Assembly: GCF_002154725.1 (NCBI RefSeq)
Contig: NZ_MTAW01000235.1
Span: forward strand, 90,749-154,748
Direction of reading: 5' to 3'
DNA: 64,000 bases
From: Nostoc sp. 106C
GTDB taxonomy: Bacteria; Cyanobacteriota; Cyanobacteriia; Cyanobacteriales; Nostocaceae
The position numbers and the translations under genes are program-made. This document shows, in pieces, positions 19,309-29,138 of the stretch. Within the stretch, counting starts at the first letter, position 1. Each line of letters begins with the position of its first letter. A model generated the notes under the pieces. The model searched no databases, was not told the origin of the DNA, and was given only the letters and a program-made list of their open reading frames with translations.

Positions 19309-19824
19309 TGCTTGCCTTCCTCACGCACAATCAATATATAGTTAGGTGTTGAGACCCAATACATTACCTTTGTCCCCAATACCAAATTTCTTTACTATTC
19401 TTAATCTAAACTAGATAAGAGAATATTTACTGATAGTTTGGCTACAATCCTAAGCATTCAAATGGCAAGTGGATTCTGTCTGAGGAGAGAAGCTAAAAAT
19501 GAGAAAACTACTGTTGTCATTCTGATCTTGCTTATACCTTGAGGCAGAGTTTAGAAAAGCTGAAAATACGTATACTAATCTTTACAATTGACTGAAGACA
19601 AAAGTATCAGCATCGGCTTCAGCATTACGGTGTTGCGAGCTTTTCTGCTTCAGTTTTAGAAAAACATGACTTTTTATACTCGAACAATTCTGAGAGAAAA
19701 CTTAGACTTATTAAACAAAGCTATCAAAAACACTCGTTACTAGACGGCTGTTTTAACCCGAAGCCGTTTTATAAGGAGTAAATCAATGATTTTGGACGGA
19801 CATTAGCCGCACAAACTGCTGAAA
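19309..19824. other. Leader region of the RND operon with hairpin and mini-ORF
   Basis: No gene longer than 60 codons is seen. At 19744-19770 a 6-bp hairpin (ACGGCT with AGCCGT) is followed by TTTT. Directly after it an AAGGAG site (19773-19778) precedes ATG at 19786, which opens a 6-codon frame (MILDGH, stop). The annotated adaptor gene starts 39 nt later at 19825 without a visible ribosome site of its own. This could be a leader peptide with translational coupling. Confidence 0.45.
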
Positions 19825-21249
19825 ATGCCAAATACCATAACTGCATCTCAGATAATTAACTCTCAGTTACATGACATAGGTAATATAGAAAATCGACGGA
19901 AGTCCTCCCGTGGCCTTGGATCGCAGTCTACTTTATTGATTGCTTGTTTCCTAAGCATGGGATTAATGACAGCTGGTTGTGGCTCATTAGAGAAAGAATC
20001 TGCGGAAGCAGAAACTCAAGGGCCCAGATCGGCTAGACAGGGGGGAAGTGCAACACCTGTAGATGTTGCGATCGCCCGTACTGAGATCCTGGAAAAACCA
20101 CCAGAGTATACAGGTAATACCACACCATTCCGCACAGTGTCCCTGCGATCGCAAGTAGAAGCCAGGCTGTTAGCGTTGAATCTAGATGTTGGAGATCGAG
20201 TTAAACAAGGGCAAAACATTGGACAATTAGATGATGTCTTGCTGTTAACCGACTTAAAGCAAGCAGAAGCCGAATTAGCCTCCCTAAAATCGGAAGTAGC
20301 AAGGGCAACAAATCAGGTAAGTAATGCCCGTGCCCAAGTGGAAAGAGCGCGCTTAGAATTGCTGCAAGCGCAAGCAGACTCACAACGCCAGCAGCAGCTA
20401 GTCAAACAAGGTGCGATCGCCGAACAAACTGCCCAACAAGCCCGCACTCAAGCGCAAACAGCCGCCCAAGCCCTACGGGCCGCTACTGAACAAGTGCGTA
20501 CAGAACAGCAAGCCGTCGCTGCTGCTCAAGGTAGAGTAGTTGCCCAACAAGCAGTAGTTGCCCAAGCCAAAGAACGTAGATCTTACACCCGGTTGACATC
20601 TCCTATCACTGGTGTCGTCACCGAAAAGGTAACAGAACCAGGCAATTTGCTCCAAGCAGGCGGTGAAGTCTTAAAAATTGCCGACTTCAATCGAGTCAAG
20701 GTTGTAGTGCAAGTTTCGGAATTAGAATTGGCACAAATTCAGATTGGGCAATCTGTACAAGTCCGTTTAGATGCCTTTCCTAATAAAGAATTAATTGGTA
20801 GAGTGGCGCGCATTTCTCCAGCTGCTGATGCCACAGCTCGCTTGATACCTGTAGAGGTAGTAATTCCCAACAGTGACGGCAAAATTGGTAGCGGACTGCT
20901 AGCACGAGTAAATTTTGCAACTCAGACAGCACAGCGAGTAGTGGTGCCGCAAACAGCTCTTCACAAGGAAGCAAGGAACAAAGCGTCTTCCCTAGCTCCC
21001 GTAGATAAAAATGAGTCAAATAACCAAAATGGAACTTTATTCGTAGTTACAGACGTAGAAGGTAAAGCAAAGGTAACAGCCCGTTCTGTCACTCTGGGGA
21101 AAAGGGCTGATGGCAAAGTCGAAATTTTATCTGGCTTGCAACCAGGAGAGCGCTATGTTGTTCGCAGTGGTAAACCGCTAAAAGATGGGGCTGCTGTAAG
21201 CCTTTCAATTCTTTCAGAAAAAACAGATTCAGTCCCTAGGGGCAATTAG
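19825..21249 (+). CDS. RND efflux periplasmic adaptor (membrane fusion protein)
   Basis: Adaptor subunit of a tripartite RND pump, 474 aa. The N-terminal region is unusually long (about 35 residues) before a hydrophobic segment ending in the lipobox-like MTAGC, so it is probably a lipoprotein. Then come a lipoyl half-motif, a long Gln/Ala-rich alpha-helical hairpin (about 145-255), the second lipoyl half (TSPITGVVTEKVTEPGNLL) and beta-barrel domains. The permease gene follows 39 nt downstream. No outer-membrane TolC partner is adjacent. The transported compounds are unknown. Confidence 0.9.
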   Translation: MPNTITASQIINSQLHDIGNIENRRKSSRGLGSQSTLLIACFLSMGLMTAGCGSLEKESAEAETQGPRSARQGGSATPVDVAIARTEILEKPPEYTGNTTPFRTVSLRSQVEARLLALNLDVGDRVKQGQNIGQLDDVLLLTDLKQAEAELASLKSEVARATNQVSNARAQVERARLELLQAQADSQRQQQLVKQGAIAEQTAQQARTQAQTAAQALRAATEQVRTEQQAVAAAQGRVVAQQAVVAQAKERRSYTRLTSPITGVVTEKVTEPGNLLQAGGEVLKIADFNRVKVVVQVSELELAQIQIGQSVQVRLDAFPNKELIGRVARISPAADATARLIPVEVVIPNSDGKIGSGLLARVNFATQTAQRVVVPQTALHKEARNKASSLAPVDKNESNNQNGTLFVVTDVEGKAKVTARSVTLGKRADGKVEILSGLQPGERYVVRSGKPLKDGAAVSLSILSEKTDSVPRGN

Positions 21250-21288
21250 AAATTGTGTTTTTAAATTTTGAATTTTGAATTAGAAACG

Positions 21289-24200
21289 ATGCAGCAGGCA
21301 AATAATAGTGGATTTAGTGTTAGTGCGATCGCTATTCGCCAACACATTGGTACACTCATGCTCACCCTGGCAGTGATTGTTGTAGGGGTGTTCTTTCTCT
21401 CAACTATCCAAGTCGATCTTCTACCAGCAATTACCTATCCCCGAATTGGTGTCCGGCTAGAAGCACCTGGTATTTCCCCAGAAGTAGCAGTAGATGAAAT
21501 CACCAGACCCCTAGAAGAAGCTTTATCAGCCACTGAAAATGTGGTGCAAGTGTTTTCCCGCACCCGTGAAGGGCAAGTTAGCCTCGATTTATACTTTCAA
21601 CCAGGGGGCGATATTGACCAAGCCCTCAACGATGCTACTGCTGCTTTTAACCGAGGGCGAGGACAACTGCCTGATACGATAGAAGAACCGCGCTTATTTA
21701 AAGTCGATCCCTCCCAATTGCCGATTTATGAATTGGCACTGACATCCTCTTCCCTACAAGGTAAAGATTTACGTGTATTCGCCGATGAAGATTTAGCGCG
21801 TGAACTTGGTGTGGTGCCAGGAGTCGCCTCAGTCGATGTTTCAGGCGGTGCTGAAGAAGAAGTACGAGTGCTTGTTGATTTAAACCGATTACAAGCTTTG
21901 GGTGTGGGGTTAAATGATGTACTAGATGAATTAACAGCCCGTAACCAAGATACTTCTGGTGGTCGAATTTTAGGGCAGAATTCTGAGCCATTAACTCGGA
22001 CTGTAGGACGCTTTCGAGATGCTAGAGAAATTGAAAATCTCTCTTTAGAAGTTTCTTCCTCTCCTTCTACTACAACTACCCCTGCGCCTTCCCGCCGTGT
22101 TTATCTGCGAGACTTTGCTGAGGTAATTGATGACACAGAAGACCAACGAGTATTTGTCTATCTCAACCGTCAGCCTGCTGTTAAAGTGTCAATTCAAAAG
22201 CAGCCTGATGCTAATACAATTACAGTTGTAGAAGCTGTCAAGCAGCGAATTGAACAATTACGGCAATCGGGTACAATTCCTGCCGACATGACATTGAATC
22301 CCACTACAGATGAATCTCGCTTCATCCGTAATTCTTTAAATGATGTCATCTTTTCGGCAATTTCTGGGGCATTGTTAGCAGCAGCAGCAGTATTGTTATT
22401 TTTGGGATCGTTAAGGCAAACATTAATTATCAGTTTGACAATTCCGCTGTGTACTCTGGCCGCGATCGCATTGATGAAAATCTTTGGCTTGACTTTGAAT
22501 GTCTTCAGTTTGGCAGGACTGACATTGGGAATTGGTCAAGCAATTGATACATCGGTTGTGATTTTGGAAAACATTTCCGAAAAAACAGGCATGACTCCCA
22601 ATCAAAGAGAGCGGGGGGAGAGAGAGAAGCAGGGGGAGCAAGGGGAGCAGGATAATTCAAAATACTTTATTGAAAGTGCGATCGCTTCTTCTCAAGAAGT
22701 AGAATCTGCTTTAGTTGCGGCTACTGCTGCCAACTTAGTTTCTGTAGCGCCATTTCTGTTAGTTGGTGGTTTTATCGCTCTGCTATTTAATGAACTGATT
22801 CTGACAATTAGCTTTGCCGTAGCAGCTTCCCTTGTGGTCGCGATCACAGTAGTGCCAATGCTGACTTCCCGACTTCTGGGAATTCGTTGGTCTAGTCGGA
22901 TCAGCGAATTTTGGCTGCTGAGACAGTTTAATCATCGGTTTGAAGATGCTACGCGGGGATACGGTAACTTCTTAACTAAGGTTGTACGTTATCGGTTCTT
23001 TGTAGTCATTGCTGCTTTGGTAATTTTAGGCGGCAGCAGTTTGTTTATGTTTGGTCAAATTCCCCAAGAAATCTTACCCCGGATTAGTACTGGACAAGCC
23101 AACTTAAGAGCGCAGTTTCCTCCCGGTACACCTTTAGCCACTTCTGAGAAAGTCATGCAAATTGTCGATGACATTTTGCTGAAACAACCAGAAACCGAGT
23201 ATGCTTTCACAACTGTCGGGGGTAATCTGTTTGGCAGTAATACTACAGAGAATCCTTTACGTGCCAGTAGCACAATCAATCTAAAGCCAGGCACAGATGT
23301 TGAAGCCTTTGTCAAAAAAGTAACTCAGGAATTTAACAAACTCAACTTAGCAGGAATTCTGTTGCGCCTCAATCCTGGTCAGGTGCGGGGTTTAATCTTG
23401 AGTAATTCTCCAGCACAAGGGTCAGAAATTGACGTTGTTCTCCAAGGTGATAATGAAGAAAGCTTAACGCAAGCAGGAGCCGAAGTACTGCAAGCTTTGC
23501 AGGAAAAGGCAAAATTAGCCACATTCCGACCAGATGCCGATGCTAGGCAACCGGAAATTCAAATTCGCCCAGACTGGGAAAGAGTTTCGGCTTTGGGGCT
23601 GACTGCTCAACAAATTGGTGACACAATTCAGACAGCAATTGAAGGTTCAGTACCTACACAAATTCAACGCGGTAACCGTTTAGTTGATGTGCGGGTGCAA
23701 CTGAATAAAGAAGCTATTCAGCGTCCCTCTCAGCTAGAACAACTACCACTCTTTACGGAAAACAATCAACTAGTTCGGCTTTCAGATGTTGCTCGCATCG
23801 AAGAAGGTCAAGCGCCTGGCGAGGTGCAGCGAATTAATCAGCGCCAAGCTTTTATTGTTGCAGGTAACCTGAGCGAGGGAGCTAGCTTAGGTGAAGCCAT
23901 AGCAGAAGTCAATCAGGTACTCAAGAGTGTAGATTTACCTGAAGGCGTTTCAATTGTGCCTAGTTCTGCCGAAGCCACTAATCAGCAGCTTCAGAATGCT
24001 CTAAAAACTTTGGGGGCGTTAGCGACGTTCTTAATTTTCGTAGTGATGGCGGTGCAATATAATTCGCTGATTGACCCGTTGGTAATTATGTTCACTGTAC
24101 CGCTGGCTTTAGCTGGAGGAATTTTTGGACTTTACATCACCCAAACGGCAATAGGCGCAACTGTCATCGTCGGTGTGGTGCTACTGGTGGGAATTGTCGT

Positions 24201-24546
24201 GAACGCAGGAATTCTGATGGTAGAACTGGCAAACCAAATTCGGGATGAAGTTGGTTGTACTCGCCAAATTGCCATCCTGAAAGCTGCTCCTCAGCGTCTA
24301 CGCCCGATTATGATGACTACAGTCACTACTATTTTGGGACTTTTTCCCTTGGCATTAGGCATTGGCGAAGGTTCGGAGTTTTTGCAACCCTTAGGAATTG
24401 TAGTTTTCTTTGGGATGGCGATCGCTACAATGCTGACACTATTTATCATCCCTTGTTTTTATATTCTGCTGCACGATCTTTTGGGATGGCGTTGGGCAAA
24501 GCCGATTTTTACGCGACTGCGTTTATGGAAGAAAGACTTTTCCTAA
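21289..24546 (+). CDS. RND efflux permease (AcrB/HAE1 family)
   Basis: Inner-membrane proton-driven pump subunit, 1085 aa from ATG 21289; a TTG lies 21 nt upstream inside TTTTGAA repeats. It has the standard plan: TM1 near residues 20-40, a large periplasmic loop, a TM block (about 345-560), a second periplasmic loop and a final TM block (about 895-1070). At 22603-22650 a G-rich repeat is inserted in frame and encodes a charged NQRERGEREKQGEQGEQ stretch in the cytoplasmic loop after a transmembrane helix, where AcrB has no such insert. It forms an operon with the adaptor. Confidence 0.93.
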   Translation: MQQANNSGFSVSAIAIRQHIGTLMLTLAVIVVGVFFLSTIQVDLLPAITYPRIGVRLEAPGISPEVAVDEITRPLEEALSATENVVQVFSRTREGQVSLDLYFQPGGDIDQALNDATAAFNRGRGQLPDTIEEPRLFKVDPSQLPIYELALTSSSLQGKDLRVFADEDLARELGVVPGVASVDVSGGAEEEVRVLVDLNRLQALGVGLNDVLDELTARNQDTSGGRILGQNSEPLTRTVGRFRDAREIENLSLEVSSSPSTTTTPAPSRRVYLRDFAEVIDDTEDQRVFVYLNRQPAVKVSIQKQPDANTITVVEAVKQRIEQLRQSGTIPADMTLNPTTDESRFIRNSLNDVIFSAISGALLAAAAVLLFLGSLRQTLIISLTIPLCTLAAIALMKIFGLTLNVFSLAGLTLGIGQAIDTSVVILENISEKTGMTPNQRERGEREKQGEQGEQDNSKYFIESAIASSQEVESALVAATAANLVSVAPFLLVGGFIALLFNELILTISFAVAASLVVAITVVPMLTSRLLGIRWSSRISEFWLLRQFNHRFEDATRGYGNFLTKVVRYRFFVVIAALVILGGSSLFMFGQIPQEILPRISTGQANLRAQFPPGTPLATSEKVMQIVDDILLKQPETEYAFTTVGGNLFGSNTTENPLRASSTINLKPGTDVEAFVKKVTQEFNKLNLAGILLRLNPGQVRGLILSNSPAQGSEIDVVLQGDNEESLTQAGAEVLQALQEKAKLATFRPDADARQPEIQIRPDWERVSALGLTAQQIGDTIQTAIEGSVPTQIQRGNRLVDVRVQLNKEAIQRPSQLEQLPLFTENNQLVRLSDVARIEEGQAPGEVQRINQRQAFIVAGNLSEGASLGEAIAEVNQVLKSVDLPEGVSIVPSSAEATNQQLQNALKTLGALATFLIFVVMAVQYNSLIDPLVIMFTVPLALAGGIFGLYITQTAIGATVIVGVVLLVGIVVNAGILMVELANQIRDEVGCTRQIAILKAAPQRLRPIMMTTVTTILGLFPLALGIGEGSEFLQPLGIVVFFGMAIATMLTLFIIPCFYILLHDLLGWRWAKPIFTRLRLWKKDFS

Positions 24547-24567
24547 ATCCGCAAATCCATAATGAGA

Positions 24568-25557
24568 TTATGTGCCACTATCCCAAACTTCTGTAACCAC
24601 ATCTAATGGCAAATCATGATTAATCAACACAAATTTTTGGAGACGAGCATTAGGGCGATTTAAACGGCGTGATAAGACAGCAACTAGTAACAGCCACCAA
24701 GCAACAGGAGAAAAAATCGCTGGATATACCATAGTGAGAAATAACTTTAGCTGTCCTTGCTTCAATGCCACCAAAGACCAATGGAGTCTGACATAATTCT
24801 TAGTATTCTCAAGCTTGGGCAGATGCGATCGGTGCTTTTGATCGACTAAAGCGTAAATCTTCTCCTTCATCAAAATATTTGTCTCTAACCGTTTAAGAAG
24901 AGAAAACTTTTGATTGTAAGCACCGGGCCAAATTGTGCGGTAAGCAAGGCGTTGATTCAAGAAGATAGCATCGCCATACTGGGCAATGCGAATCCAAGAA
25001 TCAATGTCATCACAGTTAGCATCAAGCTGGGAATCCCAACCACCAGTTTGCAAGAAAGTCTCACGGTAGCACGCTACTTGTACAGGTGTACCAAAAGGTA
25101 CAAGCTCTAAGAGCATACCGTAATGAATATCGACTTGGGGAATATAAAAAGCTAACCCTGGCCCAAATTGTGTGGTACGGCTGAGTTCTGCTTCATTACT
25201 GTCTACCTGAGCCGCAATACAAGAGCACATAACAGCACTAGGATGAAGTGCGATCGCCTTTGCCATCTCTTCTAGACAATTAGGACCTAGGTAGTCGTCA
25301 TCATCCAAAAACTTAATCCACTCACCGCTAGCTTTTTCAACTCCTGCATTTACCGTAGCAGCATGACCTTTATTCACCTGGTTGCGATGGTAAACAACGG
25401 AGTTACCTAAGCTTTTGATATAAGTTTCAGTTTCATCAGATGAACAGTCATCAGCAACCACGACTTCACAGGGAATCGTTTGGTTAAGAACTGAATTAAT
25501 TGCGCGTCGCAATAAGTTTAAGCGATTGTAAGTGGTGATGACGACACTAAATTTCAT
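24568..25557 (-). CDS. Family 2 glycosyltransferase
   Basis: A 329-aa GT-A fold enzyme. The N-terminus FSVVITTYNRLNLLRRAI, the nucleotide-binding VVVADDCSSDET and the metal-binding KFLDDDDYL are clear. A hydrophobic segment near residues 278-298 (IFSPVAWWLLLVAVLS) suggests membrane attachment. Donor and acceptor are unknown; such enzymes act in exopolysaccharide, glycolipid or lipopolysaccharide assembly. It is convergent to the RND operon with a 21-nt gap and has no glycan-synthesis neighbours here. Confidence 0.88.
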   Translation of the reverse strand: MKFSVVITTYNRLNLLRRAINSVLNQTIPCEVVVADDCSSDETETYIKSLGNSVVYHRNQVNKGHAATVNAGVEKASGEWIKFLDDDDYLGPNCLEEMAKAIALHPSAVMCSCIAAQVDSNEAELSRTTQFGPGLAFYIPQVDIHYGMLLELVPFGTPVQVACYRETFLQTGGWDSQLDANCDDIDSWIRIAQYGDAIFLNQRLAYRTIWPGAYNQKFSLLKRLETNILMKEKIYALVDQKHRSHLPKLENTKNYVRLHWSLVALKQGQLKLFLTMVYPAIFSPVAWWLLLVAVLSRRLNRPNARLQKFVLINHDLPLDVVTEVWDSGT

Positions 25558-25973
25558 AAGATTGAAACCGATGAAGGCTTACGTTGGAAAAATTCAGCCG
25601 ATGACATTCCTAAACAGGGTGTAATTTTGCAGTGGACTGGTGAAAACAGAAGGATACTAATGACCAAAGACAAATGGCAAAAATTTAATAAATTCAATCT
25701 GGAGAATGGATTATCTACTGAGAACCTCAGTTAAATGTTACCAATTACACCATTTATAACACCGTAATAGACTGCTTTTACGGCAAAGAGAGACTAGAAA
25801 ACACAAATTCTCAGGTTTATAGTTCACTTTTTATAGAAAATTTTTCACACTTTTATGTAACATTTTTTCTCTTACTATGCCTTCGGATCAGGAAAATCAT
25901 CAATTTTAAATAACTGGACTGTCAGGCAGGAATAGATTTATGATTGATGATCGTGAGTTTTTTAAAGCAGACA
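25558..25973. other. Divergent intergenic region, GT2 and rplS
   Basis: No gene is seen in these 416 nt. It should hold the promoters of the glycosyltransferase and of rplS. The segment 25780-25900 is AT-rich. The rplS frame is open to a TTG at 25944, but that extension is not part of L19. Confidence 0.5.
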
Positions 25974-26336
25974 ATGAACGCTCAAGAGATCATCCGCTCC
26001 ATTGAAGCGGAACAACTAAAATCGAATCTCCCCGAAATTTATGTGGGCGACACAGTGAAAGTCGGCGTGAAAATTAAAGAAGGTGATAAATACCGCGTCC
26101 AACCCTACGAAGGTGTAGTGATTGCCAAACGCAATGGTGGTATCAACGAAACAATTACAGTCCGTCGCGTATTTCAAGGCGTTGGTGTCGAGCGGGTATT
26201 TCTGCTGCATTCACCTCGGATTGACAGCATTAAAGTCTTGCGTCGTGGTAAGGTACGGCGTGCTAAACTGTACTATCTGCGCCAGCGTGTAGGTAAAGCC
26301 ACCCGGATCAAGCAACGCTTCGATCGCGCTTTGTAA
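25974..26336 (+). CDS. rplS: 50S ribosomal protein L19
   Basis: L19 sits at the interface of the 30S and 50S subunits. The product is 120 aa from [14 protein letters not shown], the normal length. The conserved [30 protein letters not shown] and [17 protein letters not shown] are present. It lies upstream of tRNA-Trp and secE-nusG, an order I recall from Nostocales. Transcription is probably separate, since a hairpin follows. Confidence 0.97.
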   Translation: MNAQEIIRSIEAEQLKSNLPEIYVGDTVKVGVKIKEGDKYRVQPYEGVVIAKRNGGINETITVRRVFQGVGVERVFLLHSPRIDSIKVLRRGKVRRAKLYYLRQRVGKATRIKQRFDRAL

Positions 26337-26373
26337 TTTGCGATTACAAGTATGGGAGAAGTGTTAAACAAAA

Positions 26374-26389
26374 AGCGGCATCTGCCGCT
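26374..26389 (+). terminator. Candidate hairpin after rplS
   Basis: A 6-bp GC-rich stem (AGCGGC with GCCGCT) has a 4-nt loop ATCT and begins 38 nt after the rplS stop. No T-run follows directly, so function as an intrinsic terminator is uncertain. Confidence 0.4.
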
Positions 26390-26486
26390 GACTTGTCCTC
26401 TAAACAAAATTAAGGTAAGATAAGATTCGGAATTGCGTTAGACTAAAAATAAGTTCAGCGCAATCACTGAATCCAAAACAGCTTGT

Positions 26487-26559
26487 GCGCTCTTAGTTCA
26501 GTTGGTAGAACGCAGGTCTCCAAAACCTGATGTCGGGGGTTCAAGTCCTCCAGGGCGCG
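26487..26559 (+). tRNA. trnW: tRNA-Trp (anticodon CCA)
   Basis: The 73-nt sequence folds as a full cloverleaf. The acceptor is GCGCTCT with AGGGCGC plus discriminator G. The D-arm begins GTTC and holds the GTTGGTA loop. The anticodon arm is CAGGT/ACCTG with loop CTCCAAA (anticodon CCA). The T-arm is GGGGG/CCTCC-type with TTCAAGT. CCA is not encoded. Its position upstream of secE and nusG is a widely conserved arrangement. Confidence 0.96.
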
Positions 26560-26747
26560 CTCGAAAGCAAAAAACAAAGCCCGAAATACAACACAGCTGC
26601 TAGATTAGCAGTTATTAGTGATGATTTCGGGTATAATTATTTTGCAGGTTTTTTGCTTCCAGATTTAAGTTGGGATTGAGTCAAGCTGTAAACCTGAATC
26701 AAAATTAGCAGCATCTAGCTGTCGAGAAAACGGGGAGATAAACGGCT

Positions 26748-26969
26748 GTGGCCAAAAAAAATGAAGCGGAAATCCCAGAAAACACAAGTGGGTCAACTTT
26801 AAATAACTTTTTTCAAGGAACCAAAGAAGAACTTGAAAAAGTTGTTTGGCCCAGTCGCAAACAACTGGTGAGTGAATCAGCAGCTGTTTTGTTAATGGTG
26901 ACACTCTCTGCATCTTTGATTTATTTGGTTGATGGATTGTTTGGCTGGGCAGCAAAACAGGTGTTCTGA
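26748..26969 (+). CDS. secE: Preprotein translocase subunit SecE
   Basis: SecE clamps the two halves of the SecY channel in the plasma and thylakoid membranes. The product is 73 aa, the short single-helix form. It has a charged N-terminus, the conserved FFQGTKEELEKVVWPSRKQL motif and one transmembrane helix (about 48-66). The start is GTG (VAKKNEAE). Its TGA stop shares its last base with the nusG ATG, so translation is coupled. Confidence 0.95.
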   Translation: MAKKNEAEIPENTSGSTLNNFFQGTKEELEKVVWPSRKQLVSESAAVLLMVTLSASLIYLVDGLFGWAAKQVF

Positions 26970-27601
26970 TGACTTTTGCAACAGAAGAACCACGCGACTC
27001 AACGTTGCAGTCAGAGGAAGCCGCAGAAGCAGCGCTTAAAGAAGCACGGTGGTATGCGGTGCAAGTAGCCTCAGGCTGTGAAAAGCGCGTTAAGACAAAC
27101 TTGGAGCAGCGCATCCAAACCTTTGATGTGTCTGACAAAATTATCCAAGTAGAAATTCCGCATACGCCAGCGGTGAAGATTCGTAAAGACGGCAGTCGTC
27201 AGCATACAGAGGAAAAGGTTTTTCCTGGTTATGTGCTGGTGCGAATGATCCTGAATGACGATACGTGGCAGGTAGTACGCAACACCTCTCATGTAATTAA
27301 TTTTGTGGGAGCAGAGCAAAAACGTGGTAGCGGTAAAGGTCGCGGTCACGTCAAGCCAGTACCCCTGGGTCCTTCAGAAGTTGAACGTATATTCAAACAG
27401 ACTAGCGAACAAGAACCAGTAGTCAAAATTGACATGGCTACTGGTGATAAGATAGTCGTGCTTTCTGGTCCGTTTAAAGACTTTGAAGGTGAGGTAATTG
27501 AAGTGTCTCCAGAACGGAGTAAGCTCAAAGCCTTGCTGTCGATTTTTGGGCGAGATACACCAGTAGAGTTGGAATTTAATCAGGTAGAGAAACAGAGCTA
27601 A
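26969..27601 (+). CDS. nusG: Transcription termination/antitermination factor NusG
   Basis: NusG binds RNA polymerase and links it to Rho and the leading ribosome. The product is 210 aa. The NGN domain has WYAVQVASGCEKRV, VEIPHTPAVKIRKDG and FPGYVLVRM. The C-terminal KOW domain has GDKIVVLSGPFKDFEGEV. The first 30 residues form a cyanobacterial-type acidic extension. The gene overlaps secE by 1 nt and lies 6 nt before rplK. Confidence 0.97.
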   Translation: MTFATEEPRDSTLQSEEAAEAALKEARWYAVQVASGCEKRVKTNLEQRIQTFDVSDKIIQVEIPHTPAVKIRKDGSRQHTEEKVFPGYVLVRMILNDDTWQVVRNTSHVINFVGAEQKRGSGKGRGHVKPVPLGPSEVERIFKQTSEQEPVVKIDMATGDKIVVLSGPFKDFEGEVIEVSPERSKLKALLSIFGRDTPVELEFNQVEKQS

Positions 27602-27607
27602 ATAAAA

Positions 27608-28033
27608 ATGGCAAAGAAAGTAGTAGCGGTCATTAAACTGGCCCTGAATGCTGGAAAAGCCAACCCAGCACCGCCAGTTGGTCCTGCTTTGGGTCAACAT
27701 GGCGTTAACATCATGATGTTCTGCAAAGAGTACAACGCCAAAACAGCAGACCAAGCTGGAATGGTAATTCCTGTAGAAATTTCGGTGTTTGAAGACCGGA
27801 GTTTTACATTTGTACTCAAGACCCCACCCGCATCAGTATTGATTCGCAAGGCGGCGAAAATTGAGCGCGGCTCCAATGAACCCAACAAAAAGAAAGTTGG
27901 GAAAATTACTAGAGCGCAATTACAAGAGATAGCTCAAACTAAACTACCCGATCTCAACGCCAATGACATAGAGGCGGCGATGAAAATTGTGGAAGGTACT
28001 GCTAAGAATATGGGCGTAACCATAGCAGATTAG
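27608..28033 (+). CDS. rplK: 50S ribosomal protein L11
   Basis: L11 forms the GTPase-associated stalk base on 23S rRNA and is needed for RelA-type stringent signalling. The product is 141 aa. It has the Pro-rich N-terminal domain ([20 protein letters not shown]) and the RNA-binding C-terminal domain ending [15 protein letters not shown]. Its start lies 6 nt after nusG. Confidence 0.98.
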   Translation: MAKKVVAVIKLALNAGKANPAPPVGPALGQHGVNIMMFCKEYNAKTADQAGMVIPVEISVFEDRSFTFVLKTPPASVLIRKAAKIERGSNEPNKKKVGKITRAQLQEIAQTKLPDLNANDIEAAMKIVEGTAKNMGVTIAD

Positions 28034-28142
28034 TCAAGAGTCATTAGTAAAAGCAAAAATACAAATGACAAATGACAAGTGACAAGGGACAAAAATTTAT
28101 CGGGGGAGAGGCAAAGCTTCGGAATTACCCCAGGAGATAAAA

Positions 28143-28859
28143 ATGGCAAAAAAAATATCACGCCGCTTGCAGGCATTGCAAGAAAAAGTAGAAGATAGAG
28201 ATTATACACCTTTAGAGGCGCTAAACCTCCTTAAGGAAACAGCAACAGCCAAATTCCCCGAAGCCGCTGAAGCGCATATCCGGCTGGGAATTGACCCCAA
28301 GTATACAGACCAACAATTGCGGACAACGGTAGCACTGCCTAAAGGTACAGGACAAGTGGTACGCGTGGCAGTAATTGCTAGAGGTGAAAAGGTCAACGAA
28401 GCAAGTAATGCTGGTGCGGATGTCGTTGGTTCAGAAGAGCTAATTGACGAAATCCAAAAAGGTAGAATGGACTTTGACAAGCTAATCGCTACACCAGATG
28501 TGATGCCACAAGTGGCAAAGCTGGGTAAATTGCTTGGTCCTAGGGGTTTGATGCCATCACCCAAAGGTGGGACAGTCACATTTGACATAGCAAGTGCGAT
28601 CGCAGAATTTAAAGCTGGTAAATTAGAATTCCGAGCTGACCGGACAGGCATTGTCCATGTTATGTTTGGTAAGGCAACCTTCTCGCCAGAAGATTTGTTA
28701 GTCAACCTGAAGGCGTTGCAAGAGACAATTGACCGTAATCGTCCTTCAGGAGCCAAAGGTCGTTATTGGCGCACAGTGTATGTGTCTGCCACTATGGGAC
28801 CCTCAATTAAAGTCGATATCAGCGCCCTACGGGATTTAAAACTGACCGAAGCCGCCTAA
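28143..28859 (+). CDS. rplA: 50S ribosomal protein L1
   Basis: L1 forms the mobile stalk that helps release deacylated tRNA from the E site, and it is an autogenous regulator of L11/L1 operons in many bacteria. The product is 238 aa with [15 protein letters not shown] and [24 protein letters not shown] ribosome site precedes the ATG. The 109-nt spacer from rplK contains TGACAAA/TGACAAG tandem repeats at about 28071-28093. Confidence 0.98.
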   Translation: MAKKISRRLQALQEKVEDRDYTPLEALNLLKETATAKFPEAAEAHIRLGIDPKYTDQQLRTTVALPKGTGQVVRVAVIARGEKVNEASNAGADVVGSEELIDEIQKGRMDFDKLIATPDVMPQVAKLGKLLGPRGLMPSPKGGTVTFDIASAIAEFKAGKLEFRADRTGIVHVMFGKATFSPEDLLVNLKALQETIDRNRPSGAKGRYWRTVYVSATMGPSIKVDISALRDLKLTEAA

Positions 28860-28924
28860 TCTCAGTTATTAGCCATTTGCCAATAGTCATTTGTAGCAGC
28901 AAAAGACAAAATTAAATAGACAAA

Positions 28925-29065
28925 GCCGGAGACAGCAGGAGCTAATAGCTTAATATCCTGCCGAGGTTAAAGCTCTAAATTGCCTAAAGCACCACCCGTA
29001 ATGGAGTGATTGCTGTGGCAGCAAGAGTCTTGCTACTAAACCCCGGTCTAAAAAACTGGGGTTTA
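28925..29065 (+). promoter_or_regulatory. Ribosomal protein L10 leader with attenuator hairpin
   Basis: The region between rplA and rplJ carries a conserved-looking leader (GAGGTTAAAGCTCTAAATTG, then GCAAGAGTCTTGC). It ends in a hairpin at 29037-29065: TAAACCCCGGT pairs with ACTGGGGTTTA in 11 bp with one G-U, and a T-rich tail follows. L10 leaders bind the L10-(L12)4 complex and repress rplJ-rplL translation or cause premature termination. The assignment rests on position and the sequence core. Confidence 0.75.
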
Positions 29066-29138
29066 TTGTTTGGGTTGGTCAGAACAAAACGCACAAGTAG
29101 GGAAAATCGATGATTTTGCCCTAGGAGGTGAAATAAAC

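Noticed and set aside
28202..28756. 184-codon antisense frame within rplA
   Set aside because: It is a shadow of a highly conserved ribosomal protein gene with low-complexity Ser/Leu/Pro composition. Similar antisense frames over nusG, rplL, rplJ and the NRPS genes were dropped for the same reason.
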